The notes below the pieces were generated by a model that was given only the letters and a program-made list of their open reading frames with translations, did no database searches and had not been told where the DNA came from. A DNA stretch of 64,000 nt from JADJDM01 sp044352985 (lineage in GTDB: Bacteria > Bacteroidota > Bacteroidia > B-17B0 > Aurantibacillaceae): NCBI GenBank assembly GCA_044352985.1, contig JBILCU010000002.1:1-64000 (forward strand). Direction: 5' to 3'. A program made the position numbers and the translations under genes. Every line of letters begins with the position of its first letter. Positions within the stretch are counted from its first letter, which is position 1. This document shows positions 7,916 to 16,522 of this stretch, in pieces.

Positions 7916-8524
7916 ATGCTAGCCAGTCCTCCATCACTTGTAAGAAAATTATACAAAAGCGGAATCTGGCGAATGCCTACTTACGAAAAAAAAGTGTACC
8001 TCACTTTTGATGATGGCCCTATACCTGATGTTACCGAATGGGTTATTGATCATCTAAAAACGTATTCTATTAAAGCAACATTTTTTTGTGTTGGAGATAA
8101 TATTACTAAATATCCTCACATTTACAAACGTTTAATTGATGATGGTCATTCAATAGGTAATCACACATTTAACCATTTAAAAGGTTTTTACACAAACAAT
8201 GAAACCTATTTTGATAACGTAGCAAAATGCAATGATTTATTAAACGGAAGCAAGCTATTTAGACCACCCTACGGACAATTAAAATTTTCTCAAATCAGAA
8301 AACTATCTAAATCGTATAAGATTATTTTATGGGATGTATTGAGTTATGATTACTCTTCTGCAGTTAGTCCGGAAAAATGTTGTAAAAATGTAATTGATAA
8401 TGCTAGATCAGGATCTATCATTGTGTTTCATGATAGCATTAAAGCAAAAGAAAATTTAATGTATGCCTTGCCTCGCGTAATTGAACATTTATCAGACAAA
8501 GGATTTACTTTTGAAAAAATATAA
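7916..8524 (+). CDS. Polysaccharide deacetylase family protein (NodB domain)
   Basis: A 202-residue single-domain NodB protein with every usual motif: TFDDGP at residues 30-35 (catalytic and metal Asp), HTFNH at 83-87 (metal His pair), RPPYG at 116-120, and a C-terminal IVFHDS with the catalytic His. Family members remove N- or O-acetyl groups from amino-sugar polymers such as peptidoglycan or poly-GlcNAc. No signal peptide or membrane anchor is obvious, so either the N-terminus is non-cleaved or the substrate is a cytoplasmic precursor. It lies 11 bp after the GT117 gene and is probably cotranscribed. The convergent map gene ends 14 bp away. Confidence 0.9.
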   Translation: MLASPPSLVRKLYKSGIWRMPTYEKKVYLTFDDGPIPDVTEWVIDHLKTYSIKATFFCVGDNITKYPHIYKRLIDDGHSIGNHTFNHLKGFYTNNETYFDNVAKCNDLLNGSKLFRPPYGQLKFSQIRKLSKSYKIILWDVLSYDYSSAVSPEKCCKNVIDNARSGSIIVFHDSIKAKENLMYALPRVIEHLSDKGFTFEKI

Positions 8525-8537
8525 AGCATTACAAAAA

Positions 8538-9317
8538 TTAGTTGCTTTTTAGTGCCGCCTCAATAAACTCAAAAGTTGAAAGTATTTCAGGTTTTCCGTT
8601 TACAATTGCCACGTCATGTTCAAAATGGGCAGATGGTAGTCCGTCTTTAGTAACAATCGTCCAGCCATCAGCTGCTTGCTTTACATCTTTTTTTCCCATA
8701 TTAATCATGGGTTCTATAGCGATAACCATACCGTCGCGCAATTTTGGACCAGTTCCTTTCCTGCCATAATTAGGAACTTGTGGGTCTTCATGTAAATTTT
8801 TCCCTAATCCATGGCCCACTAATTCTCTAACCACACCATAACCATTTTTTTCGGCATGTTGTTGAATGGCATAACCTATATCTCCTACTCTATTATGCAA
8901 GCAAGCTTGTTCAATACCTACATAAAGACATTCTTTTGTAACATCAACCAATCTCTTTACTTCTGGCTTTACATTACCAATACAAAATGTATAGGCATGA
9001 TCTCCATGAAAACCATTTTTAAACACCCCGCAATCTACAGATACAATATCCCCATCTTTAACAATGTATTTATTTGGAATGCCATGAACCACTGCTTCAT
9101 TTACTGAAATGCATAATGAAGCCGGATAAGTTCCCCCATAACCTTTAAAAGATGGAACTCCTCCCATATCACGAATAAACTCTTCTGCTAATTTATCCAA
9201 ACGTGCCAATTCAACACCTTCTTTTAACTCAGCTGCCAACATACCTAAAGTTTTTGAAACGCACTGAGCTGATTCACGCATCAATTCAATTTCTTCGCGT
9301 GTTTTTATATAAATCAT
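8538..9317 (-). CDS. map: Methionine aminopeptidase, type I
   Basis: A 259-residue type Ia enzyme that removes initiator Met from nascent proteins. The five-ligand dimetal centre is visible: SVDCGVF (Asp), GDHAYTF (Asp), GHGLGKNLHEDP (His), IAIEPMIN (Glu) and HFEHDVAI (Glu). Length is normal and there is no N-terminal zinc-finger extension. Its ATG overlaps the TGA of the upstream HAD-phosphatase gene by 4 bp (ATGA), so the two are translationally coupled. In many genomes map sits with ribosomal protein genes; here it does not. Confidence 0.97.
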   Translation of the reverse strand: MIYIKTREEIELMRESAQCVSKTLGMLAAELKEGVELARLDKLAEEFIRDMGGVPSFKGYGGTYPASLCISVNEAVVHGIPNKYIVKDGDIVSVDCGVFKNGFHGDHAYTFCIGNVKPEVKRLVDVTKECLYVGIEQACLHNRVGDIGYAIQQHAEKNGYGVVRELVGHGLGKNLHEDPQVPNYGRKGTGPKLRDGMVIAIEPMINMGKKDVKQAADGWTIVTKDGLPSAHFEHDVAIVNGKPEILSTFEFIEAALKSN

Positions 9318-9772
9318 TTTCCAAATATTTTTTTAAATAAACCAGAATTTTTTTTAAAATTATTATGTGCTTCTTTATTCACTAATTCATGATTAAACTC
9401 TCCTCCTTCTGGATGTAAAATTTGCCATATTTTACTCCAACCTAAAAAACCACCTACATTTCTATCATCAATAAAAATATCGGCATTTATCTTTCTACTG
9501 ATTGACGAATCAAATTGTTCTTCAGGGTAACTTTTATTGACAGCATAAAATTCAATGCCATTATTCTTACAATAATCAACAGCTTCATCTAAGGTTTCTC
9601 CCTCTCTAAAAGTCCATAAAATTAATTTATGACCTTTAGCTTGTAATGCCTTAAGTGTTGAAAACGCAAATAACATTTCTTTTCCAATACGAGGATAATC
9701 GTGTTCAACAATAGTTCCGTCAAAATCAACTGCAATTATTTTACTTTCTTCTGATGTAAATTGCTGATTCAT
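9314..9772 (-). CDS. HAD-superfamily phosphatase, BT0820-like
   Basis: A 152-residue compact HAD protein. Motif I is IAVDFDGTI (nucleophile Asp and general acid Asp) at about residues 13-21, motif II lies in LILWTFREG, and motif IV is IFIDDRN. A large cap is absent. This matches the small Bacteroidetes group with the structurally studied BT0820; the substrate is not established. It overlaps map by 4 bp and is probably expressed with it. A C-terminal basic tail ends the protein. Confidence 0.82.
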   Translation of the reverse strand: MNQQFTSEESKIIAVDFDGTIVEHDYPRIGKEMLFAFSTLKALQAKGHKLILWTFREGETLDEAVDYCKNNGIEFYAVNKSYPEEQFDSSISRKINADIFIDDRNVGGFLGWSKIWQILHPEGGEFNHELVNKEAHNNFKKNSGLFKKIFGK

Positions 9773-9862
9773 ACGTGTGAATTGTTTTGTTTTTTATTTG
9801 CCATTCTTGCACTGAGTTTATCGATACTATTGCGTCATAAGAAGCAACATTGTAATTGCATT

Positions 9863-10468
9863 TTAAAGATTTTCTGCTTTTAAAACATTTAATTGATGAT
9901 CTAATTCGTAGATACGAGGAGCAGCAGTACCAATTTCAAATTCAAGAATTTGTTCAGGTGTCATTTTTTCGAGATGCATTATTAATGCTCTTAAACTATT
10001 TCCATGAGCAGCAATAACGATATTTTTTCCCTCTTTTAATTCAGGCAAAATTGTTTGTTCAAAATAGGGGATTACGCGCGCAGCAGTATCTTTTAAACTT
10101 TCACCGTTTGGAGGTGCAATATCATAACTTCTTCTCCAAACTTTTACCTGTTCTTCGCCATATTTTTTTGCTGTATCTGCTTTATCTAATCCTTGCAGGT
10201 CACCGTACATTCTTTCATTTAATGCTTTGTTGTATGTAATGGAAATTTGATCTTGCCCACATTCGTGTAAAGCTATGCTTAGTGTATTTTGAGCTCGTTT
10301 TAAATCAGAAGCGTAACCTTTATCAAAAATAAAACCTTTTAACTTCTCCCCTGCTCTTTTAGCTTCTTCTTTTCCTTTTTCTGTAAGATCAACATCTACC
10401 CAACCTGTAAATTTATTTTCTAAATTCCAAACAGACTGTCCATGTCTAAAAATTACCAATATTGCCAT
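9863..10468 (-). CDS. gpmA: 2,3-bisphosphoglycerate-dependent phosphoglycerate mutase
   Basis: A 201-residue glycolytic and gluconeogenic enzyme that interconverts 3- and 2-phosphoglycerate. It shows RHGQSVWN near residue 8 (phosphohistidine), the FTGWVDVDLTE block, the ALNERMYG catalytic Glu region and AAHGNSLR (second His). It is about 50 residues shorter than E. coli GpmA. It lacks the insertion after RRSYD and the C-terminal tail, as in the short form known from several phyla. A -7-like TATCTTTG lies upstream (10483-10490). The gene is monocistronic in appearance. Confidence 0.95.
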   Translation of the reverse strand: MAILVIFRHGQSVWNLENKFTGWVDVDLTEKGKEEAKRAGEKLKGFIFDKGYASDLKRAQNTLSIALHECGQDQISITYNKALNERMYGDLQGLDKADTAKKYGEEQVKVWRRSYDIAPPNGESLKDTAARVIPYFEQTILPELKEGKNIVIAAHGNSLRALIMHLEKMTPEQILEFEIGTAAPRIYELDHQLNVLKAENL

Positions 10469-10482
10469 AAATTAAATTTTAA

Positions 10483-10490
10483 CAAAGATA
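10483..10490 (-). promoter_or_regulatory. -7 element of gpmA (TAnnTTTG)
   Basis: The minus strand reads TATCTTTG, an exact match to the Bacteroidetes -7 consensus, 15 bp before the gpmA start codon. No good -33 TTG is seen at the expected distance, so the call rests on one box. Confidence 0.35.
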
Positions 10491-10597
10491 CAAAAAGCAA
10501 TTCTTATACATAACACTTATTTAAAGCGAATTTAATAAGAACAGTATAGTTTATGTTATTACGTTAAGAAGATTACATTTTAATTAAGGCAGAACTA

Positions 10598-11347
10598 TCA
10601 TAACATTTTATATAAAACAGGTTTACTTGGAGTTGCATCATTTTCAAAAGATGCGATTTGAAGATTTAACAAATAACTTCCATCATATACTTCATTTGGC
10701 ACATATATTAACTCGGTAATGGTGCGATGAGTTTGTGTATTTTCAGGATAATTCCAAAAAACATGATGAGCGGCTAAAACACCACCATCAACTTCTTTAT
10801 CTACAGAAGGCAAATCAATAAGAAGATGACCGTATCCCAATTGCAATAAATATTCAATTGCATCAGTACTCATATATGGAGGATTGGTATTAGAATAATC
10901 GGTAACTAATTTAAAAGGTGAATTTGACAAGGTTCTTATTATGATTGCCTCTGATTTTCTATCTTCTAAAGTAAGCTGCAAACATTTTTTGGTAATTACC
11001 TTATCTCCATTATCAACTTCCTCGGGCAAAACAGTTATAAGTTCTGCCAAAAACATAAATTTTTTTAAAGTTTGATTAATGGTGTAATTTTCCTTACTGA
11101 TATGCCCAACACACTCTGTATGTGTTCCGTTACCATGTGGGTTAAATGAAATGTTTCTGAAATTAACCCCTGCACCCTGGTTTACATCTCCAACCCAATC
11201 TCCTATTTTTACAGGTTCAATTTTAACCGAGTTAACATACCATGCTTTAGTTCGTTTATCATCTGCATCCAATGGCATTGAAATATCAATGGGATTAAAA
11301 AAATCAACTCGAATTGTTTTTCCTTTATGTAAAATTGTTGCAACCAT
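10598..11347 (-). CDS. Cyclase family protein (kynurenine formamidase-like)
   Basis: A 249-residue protein of the cyclase/KynB-like hydrolase family. The metal-binding signature NPHGNGTHTECVGH (His, His, Glu-type ligands) lies near residues 66-80, and a C-terminal LLNLQIASFENDATPSKP segment follows the family pattern. Members hydrolyse small amides such as N-formylkynurenine or unrelated lactone and amide substrates. No kynurenine-pathway gene is adjacent, so the substrate is open. The divergent Crp-like regulator starts 73 bp away, which hints at local control but is not proof. Confidence 0.8.
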   Translation of the reverse strand: MVATILHKGKTIRVDFFNPIDISMPLDADDKRTKAWYVNSVKIEPVKIGDWVGDVNQGAGVNFRNISFNPHGNGTHTECVGHISKENYTINQTLKKFMFLAELITVLPEEVDNGDKVITKKCLQLTLEDRKSEAIIIRTLSNSPFKLVTDYSNTNPPYMSTDAIEYLLQLGYGHLLIDLPSVDKEVDGGVLAAHHVFWNYPENTQTHRTITELIYVPNEVYDGSYLLNLQIASFENDATPSKPVLYKML

Positions 11348-11419
11348 TATTTTATTAATTTGGCATTATATTTAACGAAAATACTATTTTATCTTATTCA
11401 ATTTTTAAACTAAAAAACG

Positions 11420-12004
11420 ATGTATCAATTACTAATTGATAATATTCAAAAACACATTTCGTTAACTGATTACGAAAAAAATTTATTCGTACATTACCTT
11501 AGTTCTAAACAAATTAAAAAACGCGATTTTTTTATACAAGAAGGCGATATCAGTACTCATTGCGCATTTGTACTTTCTGGATGCTTAAGGGCCTATAGTA
11601 TTGATGAAAATGGATTTGAACACATATTACAATTTGCAGTAGAGGATTGGTGGATTGCAGACATGATGAGTTTTACATCTCAAAACAAAGGCTATTTAAT
11701 AATTGATGCCATCGAAAACTCTCATATTGCTTTACTATCAAGAGAACACCAACTCGAATTATTTGACAGATGCCCAAAATTTGAACGCTATTTTAGGATT
11801 ATTACTGAAAAAGGATTAGTTAGTTTTCAGCAAAGAATTTTAGAATATATTAGTTTACCAGCTGCTATACGATACAATAATTTTGCAAAAAAATACCCAA
11901 AGTTTATGCAACGCTTACCGCAAAATCAAATTGCAGCATACCTTGGAATCACTCCTGAATTTTTAAGTAAGATACGTCATCAAACTTCAGCTAAAAAACC
12001 ATAA
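11420..12004 (+). CDS. Crp/Fnr-family transcription regulator
   Basis: A 194-residue protein. Residues 20-110 form a cyclic-nucleotide-binding-type beta-barrel (FIQEGDISTHCAFVLSGCLRAY). A long dimer helix follows, then a C-terminal winged HTH (LPQNQIAAYLGITPEFLSKIRH). It lacks the N-terminal Cys cluster of Fnr, so a 4Fe-4S sensor is unlikely, and the phosphate-binding Arg/Ser motif of cAMP-binding Crp is not clear, so the ligand is unknown. This short Bacteroidetes subtype often lies beside enzymes it controls. It is divergent from the cyclase gene and 44 bp upstream of the Ppx/GppA gene. Confidence 0.88.
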   Translation: MYQLLIDNIQKHISLTDYEKNLFVHYLSSKQIKKRDFFIQEGDISTHCAFVLSGCLRAYSIDENGFEHILQFAVEDWWIADMMSFTSQNKGYLIIDAIENSHIALLSREHQLELFDRCPKFERYFRIITEKGLVSFQQRILEYISLPAAIRYNNFAKKYPKFMQRLPQNQIAAYLGITPEFLSKIRHQTSAKKP

Positions 12005-12016
12005 TTAATTTGTTTT

Positions 12017-12024
12017 TATTTTTG
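12017..12024 (+). promoter_or_regulatory. -7 element upstream of ppx/gppA (TAnnTTTG)
   Basis: TATTTTTG lies 24 bp before the ATG at 12049, in the 44-bp gap after the Crp-like gene. It matches the Bacteroidetes -7 consensus exactly, but no TTG lies 17-23 bp upstream. In AT-rich DNA a chance match is possible. Confidence 0.3.
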
Positions 12025-12048
12025 TAAATTGAGTTTAATAAACAAAAG

Positions 12049-12981
12049 ATGAGAATTGCAATTATAGATTTAGGAACCAATACATTCAATTTATTAATTG
12101 CTGAGATAAATGAAAAGGGATTATTTAAAAAAATACATTCAGACAGAATTCCAGTAAAATTAGGTGAAGGATCAATAAATCAAGGGTATATCTCTGAAAT
12201 ACCTTTTAAAAGAGGTTTAGATGCCATAAAAATTTATCATCAAAAAATTATTGAACTAAATGTAATTCGGGTTAAAGCATTAGCCACTTCGGCTATTCGT
12301 TCTTCATCAAACGGGAATTTATTTGCTGAACAAATTAAAAGCTTAACAGGTATTGAAATTGAAATTATAGATGGTGAACGAGAAGCTGAATTAATTTTCG
12401 CTGGAGCAACATATGCAGATGCTGAGCGCACAAAAAATGCACTCATTATGGATATTGGAGGTGGAAGTACTGAATTTATTATTGTTAAAGAAAATAATTT
12501 AATATGGAAAAAAAGCTATCCGCTTGGTGCAGCTAGGCTTTTACAACAATTTCAGCCGGAAGACCCTATTTCAAATTCAACTTTAACAAAAATAAACGAC
12601 TATTTATCTCATTCTTTAACTGATTTAATAGATCAACTAACAATACATCAACCCAAAACATTAGTTGGCACCTCAGGAGCTTTTGATAGTTTTGTGGATA
12701 TGCTGGCTGCATTACATGGTGAAACAGGTATACTTGAAAACTCAGTTACCTATGAAATTAATTTAGACCATTTTAATTCATTACATAAAAAAATTATTCG
12801 TTCAACTCAAGCTCAGCGAAAAGAGATGAAAGGCTTAATTCCTATGCGTGTTGACATGATTGTTATTTCCTTTTTGCTTGCAAAATTCATACTAACCAAT
12901 TCTCAAATCAATCATTTTTTCTGCTGCACCTATTCATTAAAAGAAGGTGCTTTAGTTGAAAGCATTAAAAATTGTAACTAA
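12049..12981 (+). CDS. Ppx/GppA phosphatase family protein
   Basis: A 310-residue member of the ASKHA fold group that hydrolyses polyphosphate or pppGpp. It has IDLGTNTFNLLI (phosphate 1) at residues 6-17, ATSAIRSSSNG, IDGEREAELIFAG with the catalytic Glu, and MDIGGGSTEFI (phosphate 2). The C-terminus carries GLIPMRVDMI. Only the two catalytic lobes are present; the HD-like C-terminal domain of E. coli Ppx is missing, as is usual in Bacteroidetes. Polyphosphatase and pppGpp phosphatase cannot be told apart from sequence. Confidence 0.92.
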   Translation: MRIAIIDLGTNTFNLLIAEINEKGLFKKIHSDRIPVKLGEGSINQGYISEIPFKRGLDAIKIYHQKIIELNVIRVKALATSAIRSSSNGNLFAEQIKSLTGIEIEIIDGEREAELIFAGATYADAERTKNALIMDIGGGSTEFIIVKENNLIWKKSYPLGAARLLQQFQPEDPISNSTLTKINDYLSHSLTDLIDQLTIHQPKTLVGTSGAFDSFVDMLAALHGETGILENSVTYEINLDHFNSLHKKIIRSTQAQRKEMKGLIPMRVDMIVISFLLAKFILTNSQINHFFCCTYSLKEGALVESIKNCN

Positions 12982-12991
12982 ATCAAGCTAT

Positions 12992-13909
12992 TTAAATAGT
13001 TGAGTTTGTAATTTTCCAGATGTTGATTTTTTGATCGTCTCCTGCACTAAATAGCATATTTTTATTTTCTACCCAATAAAGTGAGTTCACTGAATGAGAA
13101 TGCGCGTCATAATTTTCTCTACTGATTCGCACTAAAAAATCGAAACTATTTGCATCCCATAACTTAATGGTTTTATCTCTACTTGCTGTAGCCAATAAAT
13201 TTAGCCCATTTAAAAAAACAATATCATAAATTGCATAATTATGAGCTGGTATAGATTTTACTATTTCAAATGAATTTTTATCAATTACATTTAAAAAAGC
13301 ATCCTTACCTCCTGTAATTAAATATGGTAGTTTTGGATGAATTAATAAAGCATTACAAGAATCTTTATGAGCTTTAATAGTAGCAATTTTAGTTAATGAA
13401 TTTAAATCAAAAACATGAAAATCACCGGTGCCATCAGTTATATAAAAACGATTTAATTTCTCTTCTATTTCAATTTTCCTAAGCTTCAGAGAAGACAATT
13501 GAAATTCCTTTTTAACTGTATAATTTTTTTCATCTAATACAACAAAACAACCTGCAGCAGTAGAAATGAAAATATTGTTATGAGAAGCAACATGTATGAT
13601 TTTAAAAATGCCACCTTTATTAAGTTGAAGGCATTTTATTTCAGTTTTTGTTGAAACATCAATAATATGAATATGGCCCGTGAATGTACCAATCCACAAG
13701 GTTTGATTATCTTCTCTGTACAGTACAGAATAAACTATAGATGGCAATTTTACAGAAAAACCTGAAAACTGAAAATTATCTAAATCCCAATTTGCAAGCA
13801 TTTTATCGCCACTTGCACTAAAAACACCACTAGAAAACAATCCTTTAGAAAGAGAATAAACAGCACCTGAATGGCCTTTTAATTCGGATAATTTTTCAAC
13901 GTGAATCAT
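12992..13909 (-). CDS. WD40-repeat beta-propeller protein
   Basis: A 305-residue protein formed almost wholly of WD40-like blades. It starts with LSELKGHSGAVYSLSKG and ends with HSHSVNSLYWVENKNMLFSAGDDQKINIWKI. Clear GH/D-type blades include LLATASRDKTIKLWDAN and YLITGGKDAFLNVIDK. I count about seven blades, enough for one closed propeller. There is no signal peptide or catalytic domain, so it should be a cytoplasmic scaffold with an unknown partner. It is convergent with the Ppx/GppA gene (10-bp gap) and lies 51 bp downstream of dxs on the same strand, so it may be read from the dxs promoter. Confidence 0.9.
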   Translation of the reverse strand: MIHVEKLSELKGHSGAVYSLSKGLFSSGVFSASGDKMLANWDLDNFQFSGFSVKLPSIVYSVLYREDNQTLWIGTFTGHIHIIDVSTKTEIKCLQLNKGGIFKIIHVASHNNIFISTAAGCFVVLDEKNYTVKKEFQLSSLKLRKIEIEEKLNRFYITDGTGDFHVFDLNSLTKIATIKAHKDSCNALLIHPKLPYLITGGKDAFLNVIDKNSFEIVKSIPAHNYAIYDIVFLNGLNLLATASRDKTIKLWDANSFDFLVRISRENYDAHSHSVNSLYWVENKNMLFSAGDDQKINIWKITNSTI

Positions 13910-13960
13910 ACATTAGTTAATGTAAAAGCGTCATTAGTTCTTAAAAATAAATTATAAAAC

Positions 13961-15931
13961 TTACTTTTCGTTTACTAATTTTCTTTTCCATTTTTTTTGT
14001 TCTTTGGTGCAGATAGTTAAAATCTCATTGAAAATGGAATCTTCATCAAAACCACATTCTTTCCAAAGTTCGTGAGGTTCACCATGTTCTATGTATGAAT
14101 CCGGTATACCAAGTCGTTTTACTTTAGCAGTGTAACTATTATCAGTCATAAATTCAATTACTGCACTACCAACACCACCCATAATACATCCATCTTCAAT
14201 TGTTATAACTTTATCAAAAGTTGAAAAAACTTCATGTAATAATTCTTCATCAATTGGTTTAGCAAAACGCAAATCATAATGCGCTACAGAAAGTCCATTT
14301 TGCTCCGCTTTTTCAATAGCATTAATTGCCACATTGCCTACCGGACCAAATGTTAAAACTGCAACATCTTTACCTGATTTTATTTTTCTGCCTTTACCTA
14401 TCTCAATTTTTTCAAAAGGAGTTTTCCAATCTGCCATTACACCATTTCCTCTCGGGTAACGGATACTGAAAGGTTTTGCATTTTCAGGTAATTGGGATGT
14501 ATACATTAGATTTCTTAATTCAGATTCGTTCATCGGCGACGAAACAATTAAATTTGGTATGCATCTAAAAAAAGCAATATCATAAGCACCATGATGAGTA
14601 GCGCCATCAGCACCAACTAAACCACCTCTATCTAAACAAAAAACAACATGTAGATTTTGTAAGGCAACATCATGTATTACCTGATCATATGCGCGTTGCA
14701 TAAAAGATGAATAGATATTACAAAACGGAATTAATCCTTGTGTTGCCAAACCTGCCGAAAAAGTTACTGCATGCTGTTCAGCAATACCTACATCAAAAGC
14801 GCGATCAGGCATGGCTTTCATCATAATGTTTAAAGAACAACCTGATGGCATTGCGGGCGTAATACCCATAATTTTGTTGTTTTTCTCAGCCAATTCAACA
14901 ATAGTATGCCCAAAAACATCCTGATATTTTGGAGGCTGAGGAGATTTTGGAGTTACTTTAACAATTTCACCTGTTTCTTTATTAAAAATACCTGGTGCAT
15001 GCCACACTGTTTGATTGCCTTCTTCACTGAACTTATAACCCTTCCCTTTTGTAGTTAATATGTGAAGAATTTTAGGACCTGGAATATCTTTTAAATCATT
15101 TAAAACTTTTGTAAGATGTACAACATCATGACCATCAATTGGTCCGAAATACCTAAAGTTTAAAGATTCAAATAAATTACTTTGTTTTAGAAATGAGGTT
15201 TTGATAGCCGTTTGAATTTTGGATGCTATCTCCTGCGCACTTTTTCCGAATTTACTAAATTTACCTAATAGTTTCCAAACTTCATCTTTAACATTATTGT
15301 AAGTGTGAGAAGTTGTAATATCGGTTAGGTATTCTCTTAATGCTCCAACATTTGGATCGATACTCATACAATTATCGTTTAGCACAACTAGTAAATTTGC
15401 ATTTTCTACACCTGCATGATTTAAACCTTCAAAAGCTAATCCTGCAGTCATTGCACCATCTCCAATAACTGCAATATGTTGTTTTTCTTTAATACCTAAA
15501 TGACGGCTGGCAACAGCCATACCCAAAGCACCTGAAATTGATGTAGAAGAGTGACCTACGCCAAATGTATCGTATTCACTTTCTGAACGCTTAGGAAACC
15601 CACTAATTCCATTGTATTTACGATTGGTATGAAACTGATCTCTTCTACCTGTTAATATTTTATGTCCATAAGCTTGATGACCAACATCCCAAACCAATTG
15701 GTCTGACGGAGTATTAAAGACATGATGTAGAGCTACTGTAAGTTCAACCACACCTAAACTGGCACCAAAATGTCCACCTTTTACAGAAACTAAATCAACA
15801 ATATATTGTCTTAATTCATTGCTTAATTGAATTAATTCCTCGTCGTTTAATTTTTTTAAATCACTAGGATTATTAATAGAAGCAAGTAATTTTCCAGGCA
15901 AAAATGGATTATCAGAAGTAACTAATTTCAT
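13961..15931 (-). CDS. dxs: 1-deoxy-D-xylulose-5-phosphate synthase
   Basis: A 656-residue enzyme that condenses pyruvate and glyceraldehyde-3-phosphate in the first step of the MEP isoprenoid pathway. The TPP-binding motif is GDGAMTAGLAFEGLNHAG with N at LNDNCMSID (residues of about 157-195). The catalytic His region is VGHSSTSIS, the central domain carries FRYFGPIDGHD, and the transketolase pyrimidine-binding domain carries DVGIAEQHAVTFSAGLA and RGGLVGADGATHHGAYDI. Full length; the final lysine-rich tail is slightly longer than usual. It is preceded by a well-matched promoter at 15950-15980. Confidence 0.98.
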   Translation of the reverse strand: MKLVTSDNPFLPGKLLASINNPSDLKKLNDEELIQLSNELRQYIVDLVSVKGGHFGASLGVVELTVALHHVFNTPSDQLVWDVGHQAYGHKILTGRRDQFHTNRKYNGISGFPKRSESEYDTFGVGHSSTSISGALGMAVASRHLGIKEKQHIAVIGDGAMTAGLAFEGLNHAGVENANLLVVLNDNCMSIDPNVGALREYLTDITTSHTYNNVKDEVWKLLGKFSKFGKSAQEIASKIQTAIKTSFLKQSNLFESLNFRYFGPIDGHDVVHLTKVLNDLKDIPGPKILHILTTKGKGYKFSEEGNQTVWHAPGIFNKETGEIVKVTPKSPQPPKYQDVFGHTIVELAEKNNKIMGITPAMPSGCSLNIMMKAMPDRAFDVGIAEQHAVTFSAGLATQGLIPFCNIYSSFMQRAYDQVIHDVALQNLHVVFCLDRGGLVGADGATHHGAYDIAFFRCIPNLIVSSPMNESELRNLMYTSQLPENAKPFSIRYPRGNGVMADWKTPFEKIEIGKGRKIKSGKDVAVLTFGPVGNVAINAIEKAEQNGLSVAHYDLRFAKPIDEELLHEVFSTFDKVITIEDGCIMGGVGSAVIEFMTDNSYTAKVKRLGIPDSYIEHGEPHELWKECGFDEDSIFNEILTICTKEQKKWKRKLVNEK

Positions 15932-15949
15932 AATTAATTTTGTTTAAGA

Positions 15950-15980
15950 CAAATTTAAATAAATTAAACAAAAATCAAAA
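15950..15980 (-). promoter_or_regulatory. dxs promoter (TTTTG-N18-TAAATTTG)
   Basis: On the minus strand TAAATTTG (15957-15950) matches the Bacteroidetes -7 consensus exactly. TTTTG (15980-15976) lies 18 bp upstream as the -33 box, which is normal spacing. The start codon follows 18 bp after the -7 box. Confidence 0.6.
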
Positions 15981-16092
15981 TTTAATTTATATAAAAGTGT
16001 GAATTTACGAAATTTAAGCATCTTGACATCTTATAGTCAAATTGATTTTATAACTATAGAGTGAGAAATATCTATTTTAAAATCAAATTGAT

Positions 16093-16423
16093 ATGATTAA
16101 ATTTGAAAAAATGGACTCCACCGACATTTTTTCGAACTCTTTTTTAGAGGATCTTGAAAAATTGGTCAAACTCCACCGGAATTTAGAACAAAGTTAAATA
16201 TGAATTCACTAAGGTTGATTAGGACAAAAAAACGGAGAGACTAAAATGGCTAAATGCTAAAACTCTTCGGTGTACCGCAAATTTGGATTCAGAAAAAACG
16301 GAGGGCTATGCATTTTTTCAATTAATGAGTGCGACTAATAGTAATAAATGGGGTTCGAGTCTGGTTTCGGGTACTGAAGAGAAGGAAGGATTTTTTGACC
16401 TTTCATCAAGGAAAACAAAATGA
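16093..16423 (+). other. Gene-free stretch with fragmentary open frames (15932-16522)
   Basis: The 590 bp between dxs and the efflux operon hold no intact gene. A 34-codon ORF runs from the ATG at 16093 to a stop at 16195-16197. A second open frame of 66 codons without a usable start runs from 16223 to a stop at 16421-16423; its translation is not AT-biased junk (EGYAFFQLMSATNSNKWGSS, then KEGFFDLSSRKTK). ACTCCACCG occurs twice (near 16117 and 16170), and AAAAAACGGAG occurs twice (near 16226 and 16295). This looks like remnants of a decayed gene. I recognise no family. Confidence 0.4.
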
Positions 16424-16504
16424 AGTATTCTTTCAATAAGCGGACTTAATTAGAGCTATTCCAAAAAATTATAAATTCTTAACAGTTACTGAGTATAAAT
16501 CTAT

Positions 16505-16512
16505 TACTTTTG
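16505..16512 (+). promoter_or_regulatory. -7 element of the RND efflux operon (TAnnTTTG)
   Basis: TACTTTTG lies 10 bp before the ATG at 16523 and matches the -7 consensus exactly. A transcript from it would have almost no 5' leader. No clear -33 TTG is visible. Confidence 0.35.
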
Positions 16513-16522
16513 CAACTAATAA

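Noticed and set aside
14007..15931. dxs considered as a transketolase
   Set aside because: The length, the DGH-type central motif and the DVGIAEQHAV/GADGATHHG motifs are those of DXS rather than transketolase.
16349..16375. GGGGTTCGAGTC resembling a tRNA T-arm
   Set aside because: The flanking bases do not form a T stem, and no acceptor or anticodon stem fits around it.
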